Below are positions 1-6,836 of a DNA stretch of 64,000 nucleotides, one piece after another (the first letter of the stretch is position 1; each line of letters starts with the position of its first letter). The position numbers and the translations under genes were made by a program. Below the pieces are notes generated by a model. It was not told the DNA's origin. It searched no databases and saw only the letters and a program-made list of their open reading frames with translations. This stretch comes from Gemmatimonadetes bacterium 2013_60CM_65_52 (lineage in GTDB: Bacteria > Gemmatimonadota > Gemmatimonadetes > Gemmatimonadales > Gemmatimonadaceae), in NCBI GenBank assembly GCA_002215645.1, contig NGFI01000012.1, positions 1 through 64,000 of the forward strand. The letters are read 5' to 3'.

Positions 1-145
1 CGTCCTGAGCGGTCCATGGCGTTGGCTCGGGCTGCGCGACGGGCGTCTGTTGTGCGCACGCCCAGGCCGCTACCAGCGGCACTGCCACCATGAAAGCACA
101 GGTAACCAATCGAGACGTACACGGGGCGTTCGACGATGCCATCAT
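1..145 (-). CDS. N-terminus of a secreted protein, running off the left edge
   Basis: An open frame begins at an ATG at 145 on the minus strand and stays open to the window edge (48 codons). It starts MMASSNAPCTSRL and is followed by a hydrophobic stretch (about residues 15-30) ending in AWACAQQ, which looks like a Sec signal peptide with a cleavage site after ACA. The mature part begins with a Pro/Thr/Gln-rich stretch. No clear ribosome binding site precedes it, and nothing downstream is visible, so no function can be given. It could also be a lipoprotein if the Cys in WACAQ were the lipidated residue, but the lipobox is poor. Confidence 0.4.
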   Translation of the reverse strand, partial: MMASSNAPCTSRLVTCAFMVAVPLVAAWACAQQTPVAQPEPTPWTAQD

Positions 146-188
146 GTTTGGAGGAGTGGCTGGTCCGGTCAGGCCAGGCTCGTGAGCG

Positions 189-938
189 TCATCCGCTGCC
201 CAGCGTTCGATGGCGTTCGCTGCCGCTCAGGTGCCAGAGCGCCATTCCATGCAGGAGAATCGAGACGGGTACCAGAAAGACCGGCACGAGCACCAGCGGA
301 AAGGACGTGATCAATGTATTCGGCGCGTCGAGCGCGAACTGCTGCAAACGCCCCGGCGCCGTGAGCACACCCATTGCGACGGCGATGAACAGATCGGCGA
401 GGCCAAGGACGTTCCAGAGCACCGCGAGTCCGCGCCACCGAATCGCATCGCGCCGGTAGAGCCACGCCACGAGCGGCGCGGTCGCTCCGATCATCACGTC
501 ACCCCAACCTGCGGGAAGCCCGAATTCTCCCGGGAGGCGCCCGGCCGCATACATGATCAGGAAGATCGCACCCTCCACGCGGTAGAGCTGGACGGCGATC
601 AGGAGATGTACCGGCGTGGCAGCCACGATGTCGCGCGCCCGCTGTGAGGTGGCGAGAATGACCAGCGCGATCGCCATCGGCACGACGAGACCGAAGGCCA
701 CCTTCGGTACCGTCTCGGTAGGGCTTCCGTGGAAGAAGCCGCGGGATCCAAGCCAAATGGCAAGCGCAAGCCACGCGCCCATGAACACGCCGGCGAGTGC
801 GAGTGGCGCCGTTCGGTCCGCCGCCGAGTAGTCGAGTGTCCGGAGCGCGCGATAGACGCCGGCCCAGACGAGACAGGCGAGCACGATGACGACGGGGGTC
901 GGCGACGCGCCGACCACGCTGATGATCTCGGGTGACAT
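189..938 (-). CDS. multi-pass integral membrane protein, function unknown
   Basis: The 249-residue product is mostly hydrophobic, with about seven predicted membrane segments (first near residues 14-30, last near 215-235) separated by short charged loops such as SQRARD and YRRDAIRW. I recognise no catalytic motif and no family. The start at 938 follows a GAGGGG ribosome-binding-like stretch. It lies downstream of, and in the same direction as, the MarR gene. An inverted repeat (971-982) in its upstream region matches one in front of the MarR gene, so it is probably a target of that regulator, which is inference. MarR targets are often efflux or membrane stress proteins, but this sequence does not look like an MFS or RND pump. 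Confidence 0.75.
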   Translation of the reverse strand: MSPEIISVVGASPTPVVIVLACLVWAGVYRALRTLDYSAADRTAPLALAGVFMGAWLALAIWLGSRGFFHGSPTETVPKVAFGLVVPMAIALVILATSQRARDIVAATPVHLLIAVQLYRVEGAIFLIMYAAGRLPGEFGLPAGWGDVMIGATAPLVAWLYRRDAIRWRGLAVLWNVLGLADLFIAVAMGVLTAPGRLQQFALDAPNTLITSFPLVLVPVFLVPVSILLHGMALWHLSGSERHRTLGSG

Positions 939-970
939 GAAGCCCCTCGTGCGCGCAACCGCCGGTTAGA

Positions 971-982
971 GTGTAGATACAC
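971..982. promoter_or_regulatory. candidate MarR operator 1
   Basis: GTGTAGATACAC is an inverted repeat with 5-base arms and a 2-base spacer, about 33 bases upstream of the membrane protein start. It matches 10 of 12 positions of GAGTATATACAC at 1525-1536, just upstream of the MarR ATG. Two near-identical palindromes in front of a MarR gene and its neighbour are what an autoregulated MarR system would show; binding itself is inferred. Confidence 0.5.
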
Positions 983-1035
983 ATATCATGGCCAACAACA
1001 GCCCGCCGCCCGGTTGAGCGGTCCTCGAACACTCC

Positions 1036-1518
1036 CTACGACGCCAGATTCGTGCTTCCGTCTTCCACGGCGCCGACCACTGCGGAGAGATCGGACAGCA
1101 ATCTGGTGAGTCTGTTGTGCCCCATGTTGGCGGCGACCTGGCTCTGCGCCTTCTGCCACAGCGGAAGGGCAGTCACAGCAGCCTCATCACCTGCAATGGT
1201 CAGCTCGACGACGCGGACGCGTGCGTCCGCACCCGATCGGATGCGGACCAACCTTCGCTGCTCGAGGATCGCGAGATTCCGCGTCAACGTCGTGCGATCA
1301 GTACCCGCTGCCTCGGCCAGACTATTGATGCTCATTGGCCCGTTGCCCTGGAGCAGCACGAGCAGCGTGAACTGCGTCGTCCGCAGATCACTCGGCCGCA
1401 GCACATCATCATAGAACTGGGTTACGGCGCGCGTTGCCTTCCGAATGTTGAAGCAGGCGCACGTTGCCGCCACGTCGGCGGCTTTGGCGCGCCGGCTCCC
1501 GCGTGTACGCTGATCCAT
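1036..1518 (-). CDS. MarR-family transcriptional regulator
   Basis: This 160-residue protein has the MarR layout: an N-terminal dimerisation helix (CACFNIRKATRAVTQFYDDV), a winged helix in the middle (GPMSINSLAEAAGTDRTTLT is the helix-turn-helix, then NLAILEQRRLVRIR leads to the wing with GADARVRVVELT), and C-terminal dimerisation helices. I chose the ATG at 1518 (MDQRTRG) rather than the upstream GTG at 1536, because the candidate operator 1525-1536 would otherwise lie inside the coding region. MarR dimers bind palindromes and are usually released by small ligands or oxidation. Two Cys residues near the N-terminus (TCACF) could be redox sensors, which is speculation. It likely controls itself and the membrane protein downstream. 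Confidence 0.9.
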   Translation of the reverse strand: MDQRTRGSRRAKAADVAATCACFNIRKATRAVTQFYDDVLRPSDLRTTQFTLLVLLQGNGPMSINSLAEAAGTDRTTLTRNLAILEQRRLVRIRSGADARVRVVELTIAGDEAAVTALPLWQKAQSQVAANMGHNRLTRLLSDLSAVVGAVEDGSTNLAS

Positions 1519-1524
1519 GATTGG

Positions 1525-1536
1525 GAGTATATACAC
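1525..1536. promoter_or_regulatory. candidate MarR operator 2
   Basis: GAGTATATACAC lies directly upstream of the MarR ATG (1518) and matches operator 1 (971-982) at 10 of 12 positions, with a central palindromic GTATATAC. The position fits autorepression. Confidence 0.45.
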
Positions 1537-1580
1537 CTAATTGCAGGGATCAAGGGAGATTCGCTGCATGGGCTCGCGGC

Positions 1581-2250
1581 CTAGAGAAACGGCGGACGCC
1601 AGTGCCAAGGCCAGAATTCCCGTACGAGCGACGTCGCCGAACCCGCAGCCACCACCGTCAACCCATTCCTGATTCCGTGAGCGACGTGAAGTCCGTCTGA
1701 TCGCGCTCCAGTTCCCAGAATGCCACTCACGATCTCCGTCAGCGGATACATCATGGACAGGCGGATCCCGCTCGGAGTGCTGACGCGCAAAGGAGCGACG
1801 AATGGCGTGGGCGAAACGAGACACGGAATCGCCACAGACGCACGGCTGATATCGGATCGTCCGCTCATCAACGGCGCGAGCGATCCCGAACCGCAGCGTG
1901 TGCGATATCACCACCTGCGCATAGCACGACCCGAGCCGATCCGCGAACCCTCGGCCATTCTGAGGATATGCCGGCGGACGCATTCGCCACTGATCGAAAC
2001 CGGCGAGCCCCAAGCTGAGGATGACGGGCCGCGGACCGAATGTGCCAAGGAGATAGCTGCGAAGCGCCTCAGGCTGATAGATCGAGTCCGCGCCAACCGG
2101 CATTCGCGCCGCGACAGCGGACGAGTCGCCCGGGATCACCTGCGCGCCGGCCGGACGTGTCCAACCGATCGCCAAGACAATGCCGGCGATGGCTCGTCGA
2201 ATGGATGTCACAATCGGAACCAGCGACCGTTCCTGTCGCTCGTGTGACAT
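1581..2250 (-). pseudogene. frameshifted secreted protein of unknown function
   Basis: The 5' part (from 2250) encodes a signal-peptide-like N-terminus ending PAGAQV, then a mature domain with FGPRPVILSLGLAGFDQW and YAQVVISHTLRFGIARAVDERTIRYQP. Around 1790-1800 this frame turns into low-complexity Arg/Ser-rich sequence, while the neighbouring minus-strand frame continues plausibly (VAPLRVSTPSGIRL, then SATSLVREFWPWHWRPPFL to a stop at 1581). The simplest reading is one gene of about 220 residues broken by a single frameshift near 1795, or a sequencing error there. I do not recognise the family. The gene sits immediately beside the left IS remnant, where decay is common. Confidence 0.55.
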
Positions 2251-2301
2251 TGGAAAGTGCGAGCGCGAACGGGAGTCCGGGAAGTGTCCCTTAATAAATT
2301 C

Positions 2302-3552
2302 GGGTCTTCCGGGAATTGAGTGAGTGAAATAGCGTGCCCCTAGCCGTTAAACCGGGGCGTTATGGACGACCGGACGCTGTATGCGACGATCTTAGGGCTG
2401 GATGCGCCGCGGAACGTGGCGCGGGTAGAGCTCAGGCGATCAAGCACGTCGTGCACGTGTGGGTAGTGGCCCGACCGGGGACACCTCTTGTCTGCCCCGA
2501 ATGCGGCGAGGCCGGCCCAATCCATGATCATACGCAACGGAGCTGGCGGCATCTGGACACCTGCTAGTTCCAGACGCTGCTCCACACGGCCGTGCCGCGC
2601 GTCAGCGGCTCAACGCATGGCGTGCGGACGACGCTGGTGCCTTGAGCCGAGCGGCGGTCCCACTTTACCCTCCCCTTTGAGCGACTGCCGATTGCGTGGC
2701 TGAAAGAGGCCACTCCGCTCGCGGTGGCGCGCCCGCTCGGCCTCACGTGGGAGGAGGTGAAATGGCATCGTCGAGCGCGCCGTCCGTCGCGGGCTCGCGC
2801 GCCGCCCGAGTGTCGCCGGCCGACGACTCGGGATCGATGAGCACTCGTATCTCAAACGCTTCCAGCTCGTGACGATGGTCATGGATCTCGACGAACAGAC
2901 GGTGCTCCACGTGGCCGATGATGCGATGGCCATGTGGGAATCCTACACAAAGACCGTGCGGCGTACGTGCCGAACGCCGATGCGAAGATCGTGTTCAATC
3001 ACTACCACGTGATGCGGTGTGATGGAAACGATGGACTAGGTGTGCCGGACGGAACAGCAGGCGCCCAGGCAGCGCAGCGATCGGCGACTCACCGGCGCCA
3101 AGTTTCTCAGACGCAAGACGCGAGGAGAGTCCGTCACGGCCGATCAACGACGTGCCTTCGCGCGGTTGCGCCAGAGCACGCTCACGTCGGCGCGCGCGTG
3201 CGCGACGAAAGTAGCGCTGCGCCGTCTCTGGGAGTTTCGCTCCATTCCGCGAGCCCAGCCTTCTTCGCACACTGGCTCTAGGCCAATGCGCTCGCGCCTC
3301 GCGCCCACGCGCTATCTCGCCAAGACCCTGCGCCGTCAGACGACACATCCTGACCTACCTGACGCATTGGATCACCAACGTCGTGACTGAAGGCCTCAAC
3401 GCCAAGCTCCAGTGGGTCAAGTACCCCTCCCGCAGCCCTCTGCGCTCCCGAGCGCTTCAAGCTGGTCATCTACCTCCACCGCGACGGCCTCGATCTGGAG
3501 CCGCGCGCTGAGAAAATCTTAAGCCTCAACCTGCTCTAGAGCCGGACGACCC
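2302..3552 (+). mobile_element. decayed ISL3-family insertion sequence
   Basis: The element is bounded by imperfect inverted repeats: GGGTCTTCCGGG at 2302-2313 and its counterpart GCCGGACGACCC at 3541-3552, which match at 10 of 12 positions. Between them lies a transposase broken into several frames. No convincing 8-base target duplication flanks the ends. It marks the left border of the A/T-richer island. Confidence 0.7.
2361..3540 (+). pseudogene. ISL3-family transposase, multiply frameshifted
   Basis: Recognisable ISL3 pieces appear in order but in different frames: the start MDDRTLYATILGLDAP (2361), the zinc-binding N-terminal region with CPECGEAGPIHDH and SWRHLDTC, the helix-turn-helix piece WLKEATPLAVARPLGLTWEEVKWH, the DDE core piece NADAKIVFNHYHVMR, and the C-terminal ITNVVTEGLNAKLQWVKY followed by a GLDLEP-like piece. 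Internal stops and shifts separate them, so no active transposase can be made. The order and spacing match a full-length element, so this is decay and not a chance fragment. Confidence 0.75.
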
Positions 3553-3764
3553 AACTCCTATAAGCATTCGACCAGGCTGAGAGTCCCCTCGGCGCTGTCA
3601 GTGCCGAGCGTATAGGGGCCGTGCATGGAATGCTATTTACAGAGGCTCCGTTGCCGCCCTACGCCGCCTCTGGCGCGGCGTCAGCTTTAGGCGCACCTTG
3701 ATTGTATGGCTAGCAGCGGCGCCGCTGTAGTCCAACGACTTTCTATGGCCGCCTGCGATAGACC

Positions 3765-4400
3765 ATGTGTCTCAAGGTACTTTACGTAGTAGACGAGCCA
3801 TCGCTTGTTAGCGACGCCCTCCATCTCCTACTGAACACGCACACACACTTCATCGTACGTCGTTGCGGTATTGGAGAGGTTGTATGGGCGACCGCAGCTC
3901 TTAAGGCCGATGTATTGCTGCTCAGCGCACACAGCGGTCGCAAAGCGGTCGCCGCTTTGGTCCGCGAGGTAATAGAGTGCGCGTCGGGACCTCCTCTCGT
4001 CGTACTTCGCACGCGACCTACCTGGAGCGAAGAGAACGCCCTGCGAGCAGCGGGCGCTGCTGCGGTGGTAGGTACAGAGGCAAGCTTCACGCATCTCTTG
4101 CGGACGTTTGGGGATGTAACGGCAAGCCCAAGCGCTCACACTTCGCAGGTGGTGGTCGGCGCCATATGCCGGAACCCGCGGACGCCGAATGAGAAAGGCG
4201 AGCCTACACACCGTGCGCTAACTGCGCGTGAGTATGAGGTGGAGCAACTCATCGCACAAGGCTTATCGAATAAGGCAATCGGTCGTCAGCTATCGATTGC
4301 TACCCACACAGTGCGCGCACACATCCGGCATATCATGTCAAAGATCGGTGTGCGCACACGAGTGCAAATCGCGGTTCATACACTAACGTGCGAGCGCTGA
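3765..4400 (+). CDS. LuxR-type regulator with a degenerate receiver domain
   Basis: The 211-residue protein has the layout of a NarL/FixJ response regulator. Residues 1-125 resemble a receiver domain (VLYVVDEPSLVSDALHLLL keeps an acidic pair at 10-11). Residues about 149-205 form a LuxR helix-turn-helix (LTAREYEVEQLIAQGLSNKAIG, then IATHTVRAHIRHIMSKIG). The strand that normally carries the phosphorylated Asp reads ADVLLLSAHSG, so the phosphoacceptor is replaced, by Ser54 or nearby, and the conserved Lys is not evident. Phosphorylation control is therefore doubtful; it may act constitutively or bind a ligand. It is the first gene of the co-directional cluster and sits 170 bases before the small-peptide gene, so it is the obvious candidate regulator. 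Confidence 0.85.
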   Translation: MCLKVLYVVDEPSLVSDALHLLLNTHTHFIVRRCGIGEVVWATAALKADVLLLSAHSGRKAVAALVREVIECASGPPLVVLRTRPTWSEENALRAAGAAAVVGTEASFTHLLRTFGDVTASPSAHTSQVVVGAICRNPRTPNEKGEPTHRALTAREYEVEQLIAQGLSNKAIGRQLSIATHTVRAHIRHIMSKIGVRTRVQIAVHTLTCER

Positions 4401-4461
4401 CAAGTATATATGCCGAGCGCAGTCCTAGGCGCTGCACCCCGCTCTTCTGGTCTCGTCACAC

Positions 4462-4478
4462 GGCTATGCGACATAGCC
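4462..4478. promoter_or_regulatory. perfect inverted repeat upstream of the peptide gene
   Basis: GGCTATG-CGA-CATAGCC has 7-base perfect arms and a 3-base centre, about 93 bases before the peptide ATG. No T-run follows, so it is not an obvious terminator of the LuxR gene (stop at 4400). It could be a LuxR operator or an RNA hairpin in a leader. Confidence 0.4.
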
Positions 4479-4570
4479 CACATGGCCGATAGCTGGTTCA
4501 AGGCGGCAGTGATATCGTGCACGGTTAAGGGGAGTTGTGTTGACCAACCACTTCAACAAGGACAGTAAAT

Positions 4571-4795
4571 ATGAAGCCAATCAAGAAGCGTTTCGCTCTT
4601 AGCGCCTTGAGTGTCGCAGGCGCAGTCGGGCTGGCGGCGTTTGCGCCAGTAACCAGCCAGGCTAATGGGCAAGGTCTGAAGGTCGGAGTACAGGACGCGT
4701 GTGCCGATGGCTCATGCGCTCCTTTCACGGACTACATTTGTGGCCTTAACGGCTCAAATTACCCGGATAAAGTGTTTGTACCCGCTGGTTCATAG
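4571..4795 (+). CDS. small secreted cysteine-containing peptide (candidate peptide precursor)
   Basis: This 74-residue product has a classic Sec signal peptide: basic MKPIKKR, a hydrophobic core (about 9-25), and an SQA site predicting cleavage after Ala31. The mature part would be about 43 residues, beginning NGQGLKVGV and carrying three cysteines (44, 49, 57) in the pattern CADGSC followed by YIC. A good ribosome binding site (AAGGA, about 4558-4562) precedes the ATG. The gene opens a block with a propeller lipoprotein, a signal peptidase and a TonB-receptor-like gene. The arrangement recalls Bacteroidota NVEALA-type peptides beside TolB-like propeller lipoproteins (from memory), but the NVEALA motif itself is absent. 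Function unknown; a signalling, toxin or surface peptide are all possible. Confidence 0.7.
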   Translation: MKPIKKRFALSALSVAGAVGLAAFAPVTSQANGQGLKVGVQDACADGSCAPFTDYICGLNGSNYPDKVFVPAGS

Positions 4796-4885
4796 CCATA
4801 GCGGAGGCTTCAGAACAACCAGTACGTAGATGTACCCCTGACCCGGTCGGCACCTCCCCTCCACTTTTGCCGCGTCAAACGCTGA

Positions 4886-6082
4886 ATGCGCATAGCTGCA
4901 CCTTTGTGGGCGCTTTCCGGCGCTGTCTGTATTGTTGGAGTGCTCAGCATTCTCTCCTGCCGCAATACGCCGCCAAAGAGCAACGAGCCGTATGGGAAGG
5001 GTCTTCCATACGTGAGTAGCGCTCCAACTCCTAACGTAAGGGAGGACACTCTACGTCTCGACTCCGTCTGGGCCATACCGCTGAGACCGATACGAAAGTT
5101 TGCCCTTTCGGCCAACGCGCTACGCTCGCCGACGGCCATACGCATGATTGGAAGACGATTGATTGTTCTCCAGCCCACTGCGACTCACGGGCTCTTTGTG
5201 ATCGACCCACAGGTGGGCCGCATCATTGCAACTGGTTTGCCGACGACAGACGCTCCTCGCCAGTATTTTGGCAGTATCGTCGAAGATCCCAATGACCATA
5301 AGGCCGTATGGGTCCATGACGTCTACTCCCAAAGACTCCTGCACCTCCGGCTTGCATCGCTCGCGGATGTCGGTGCCGAGCTCGAACCAGACTCCACAGT
5401 AGCTTTAGCGTTTCGAGGAGCACTCAGAACACCGTGGCCTGTGCGGTCCGGGTTTATAGCAAGCGGGTTCCTTGATCGCGGAGTACTGGTGAAGTTCGCC
5501 GCAGATGGCCGGCCTCAGCGCCTCCTGGGAGGTAGCGCGTTTGACAGCCTCGGTCTAGTTGACGACGTTCGACACCACCTAACAGTCGCCAGAATCGTTG
5601 CTCAGCCAAGCACCCAAAGGATAGCGATGGCATACTTATCATCGCCCTTTCTCGAACTTCGCAATAGCGCTGCAGCACTGCAAGCGCGCTGGTATGTCAC
5701 GCTCGGTACTAACGCGTTCACAGTGCCTAGACCTGTACGCGATGGCAGCGGTCGACTGCGCTTCGGCGCCGACTCAACGACAAGAAGCATGTTTCTCGAT
5801 ATTGCTAGCAGTCAACGCTTTGTGTATGCGCTTTACAGCGGTCATCGTCTAATTACGCGGCCGCGCGACTCGACCGCGGCCGCCTTCCGGGATGCTTCAG
5901 GGGCACTAGGCATGTTCGTAGTTGCGATGACGTGGTCGGGAGTAGTCGAACGGGTGATTTCAATCCCTGAAGGCGCATCGCGCATAGCGGTAAGTCATGA
6001 TGACCAGTACCTGTATACGGCCGGCCTCATTCGAGATTCAATCAGCGAGTATCGCCTCGCCATGCTGACCAATGTCCACTAG
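4886..6082 (+). CDS. TolB/6-bladed beta-propeller-like lipoprotein
   Basis: The 398-residue protein starts MRIAAPLWAL with a hydrophobic stretch and a possible lipobox ILSC (Cys25), so it is probably a lipoprotein. The rest is made of repeated beta-rich blocks that look like propeller blades: AIRMIGRRLIVLQP...GLFVIDP, AVWVHDVYSQRLLHLRL, SGFIASGFLDRGVLVKFAADG, RIAMAYLSSPFLELR, QRFVYALYSGHRLI, and RIAVSHDDQYLYTAGL. The FIASG...RGVLVKF block resembles the TolB-like 6-blade propeller lipoproteins of Bacteroidota. Its 3' end overlaps the signal peptidase gene by 11 bases, so the two are probably co-translated. It may bind the neighbouring peptide at the cell surface, which is inference. No enzyme motif is seen. 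Confidence 0.7.
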   Translation: MRIAAPLWALSGAVCIVGVLSILSCRNTPPKSNEPYGKGLPYVSSAPTPNVREDTLRLDSVWAIPLRPIRKFALSANALRSPTAIRMIGRRLIVLQPTATHGLFVIDPQVGRIIATGLPTTDAPRQYFGSIVEDPNDHKAVWVHDVYSQRLLHLRLASLADVGAELEPDSTVALAFRGALRTPWPVRSGFIASGFLDRGVLVKFAADGRPQRLLGGSAFDSLGLVDDVRHHLTVARIVAQPSTQRIAMAYLSSPFLELRNSAAALQARWYVTLGTNAFTVPRPVRDGSGRLRFGADSTTRSMFLDIASSQRFVYALYSGHRLITRPRDSTAAAFRDASGALGMFVVAMTWSGVVERVISIPEGASRIAVSHDDQYLYTAGLIRDSISEYRLAMLTNVH

Positions 6083-6752
6083 GCGACGCGGCCTAGCACT
6101 ACGCACCATGTCTTGGGTGGTCACGACAGTGGCGCTAGCTGCGCTCGTGCGCATGAGCGCGGTCGAGCCATACCGCATTCCAAGTAACAGCATGGAGCCA
6201 GCCTTGCTAGAAGGCGACTACGTCGTGGTTGACAAGGCGTCCATGGGACTACGGTTCTTGGAGTCACGCCTTCAGCCATATCCAACCCGCGCGTTGCGCT
6301 CAGGCGACGTAATCGTGTTCACCTCGCCCGATGACCCAGAGACGGCATACATAAAGCGAGTCACTGGCATTCCCGGGGATACCTTGGAGATGCGTAACGG
6401 AGTGCTTCTTCGTAATGCAAGGCTGCAGCGGGAAGGGTATGCTCGTAGGTCGCCGGATAAGGTTTCGGACGCGACGGACTTTCTCTGGCAGCGGCGCTAT
6501 TTGCTGCCAACGGAAGATCGTGCATCGTATCTACCCACTTCGGCCAACTGGGGCCCAATAGTCGTACCCCGCAACTCATACTTCGTGCTTGGTGACAATC
6601 GAGGCAAGTCGTTTGATAGCCGACACTGGGGATTCGTGCCGTTCTCGCGCATACGTGGGCGCGCACTGTTCATATATGGTAGTCTCGGGGGGCGAAGTGC
6701 GGGCGATAGCAGTCAGCGCCTCCGGTGGGCCAGAATAGGCATGCGCTTGTAG
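6072..6752 (+). CDS. lepB: signal peptidase I (S26 family)
   Basis: The 226-residue protein has a single N-terminal membrane anchor (about 12-30) followed by the S26 boxes in order: EPYRIPSNSMEPALLEGDYV with the catalytic Ser, SGDVIVFTSP, AYIKRVTGIPGD with the catalytic Lys, and FVLGDNRGKSFDSRHWGFVP. All key residues are present, so it should be an active periplasm-facing leader peptidase. It overlaps the propeller gene by 11 bases and sits inside the island, so it is likely an extra copy dedicated to neighbouring products such as the small peptide rather than the housekeeping enzyme. That dedication is inferred from context. Confidence 0.93.
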   Translation: MSTRRRGLALRTMSWVVTTVALAALVRMSAVEPYRIPSNSMEPALLEGDYVVVDKASMGLRFLESRLQPYPTRALRSGDVIVFTSPDDPETAYIKRVTGIPGDTLEMRNGVLLRNARLQREGYARRSPDKVSDATDFLWQRRYLLPTEDRASYLPTSANWGPIVVPRNSYFVLGDNRGKSFDSRHWGFVPFSRIRGRALFIYGSLGGRSAGDSSQRLRWARIGMRL

Positions 6753-6836
6753 GACAGCGCGCACCAAACTAGCGAGAGCTGCGAAAGCGCCTGCTGTCAA
6801 ATGGGCTGCCGGGCACCTCAATTGGCGGTTAACACT

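Noticed and set aside
2294-3560. Target-site duplication flanking the ISL3 remnant
   Set aside because: The eight bases on each side (left ATAAATTC, right AACTCCTA) do not match.
4571-4795. Calling the small peptide a true NVEALA-family member
   Set aside because: The NVEALA sequence is absent; only size, signal peptide, cysteines and neighbourhood are similar.
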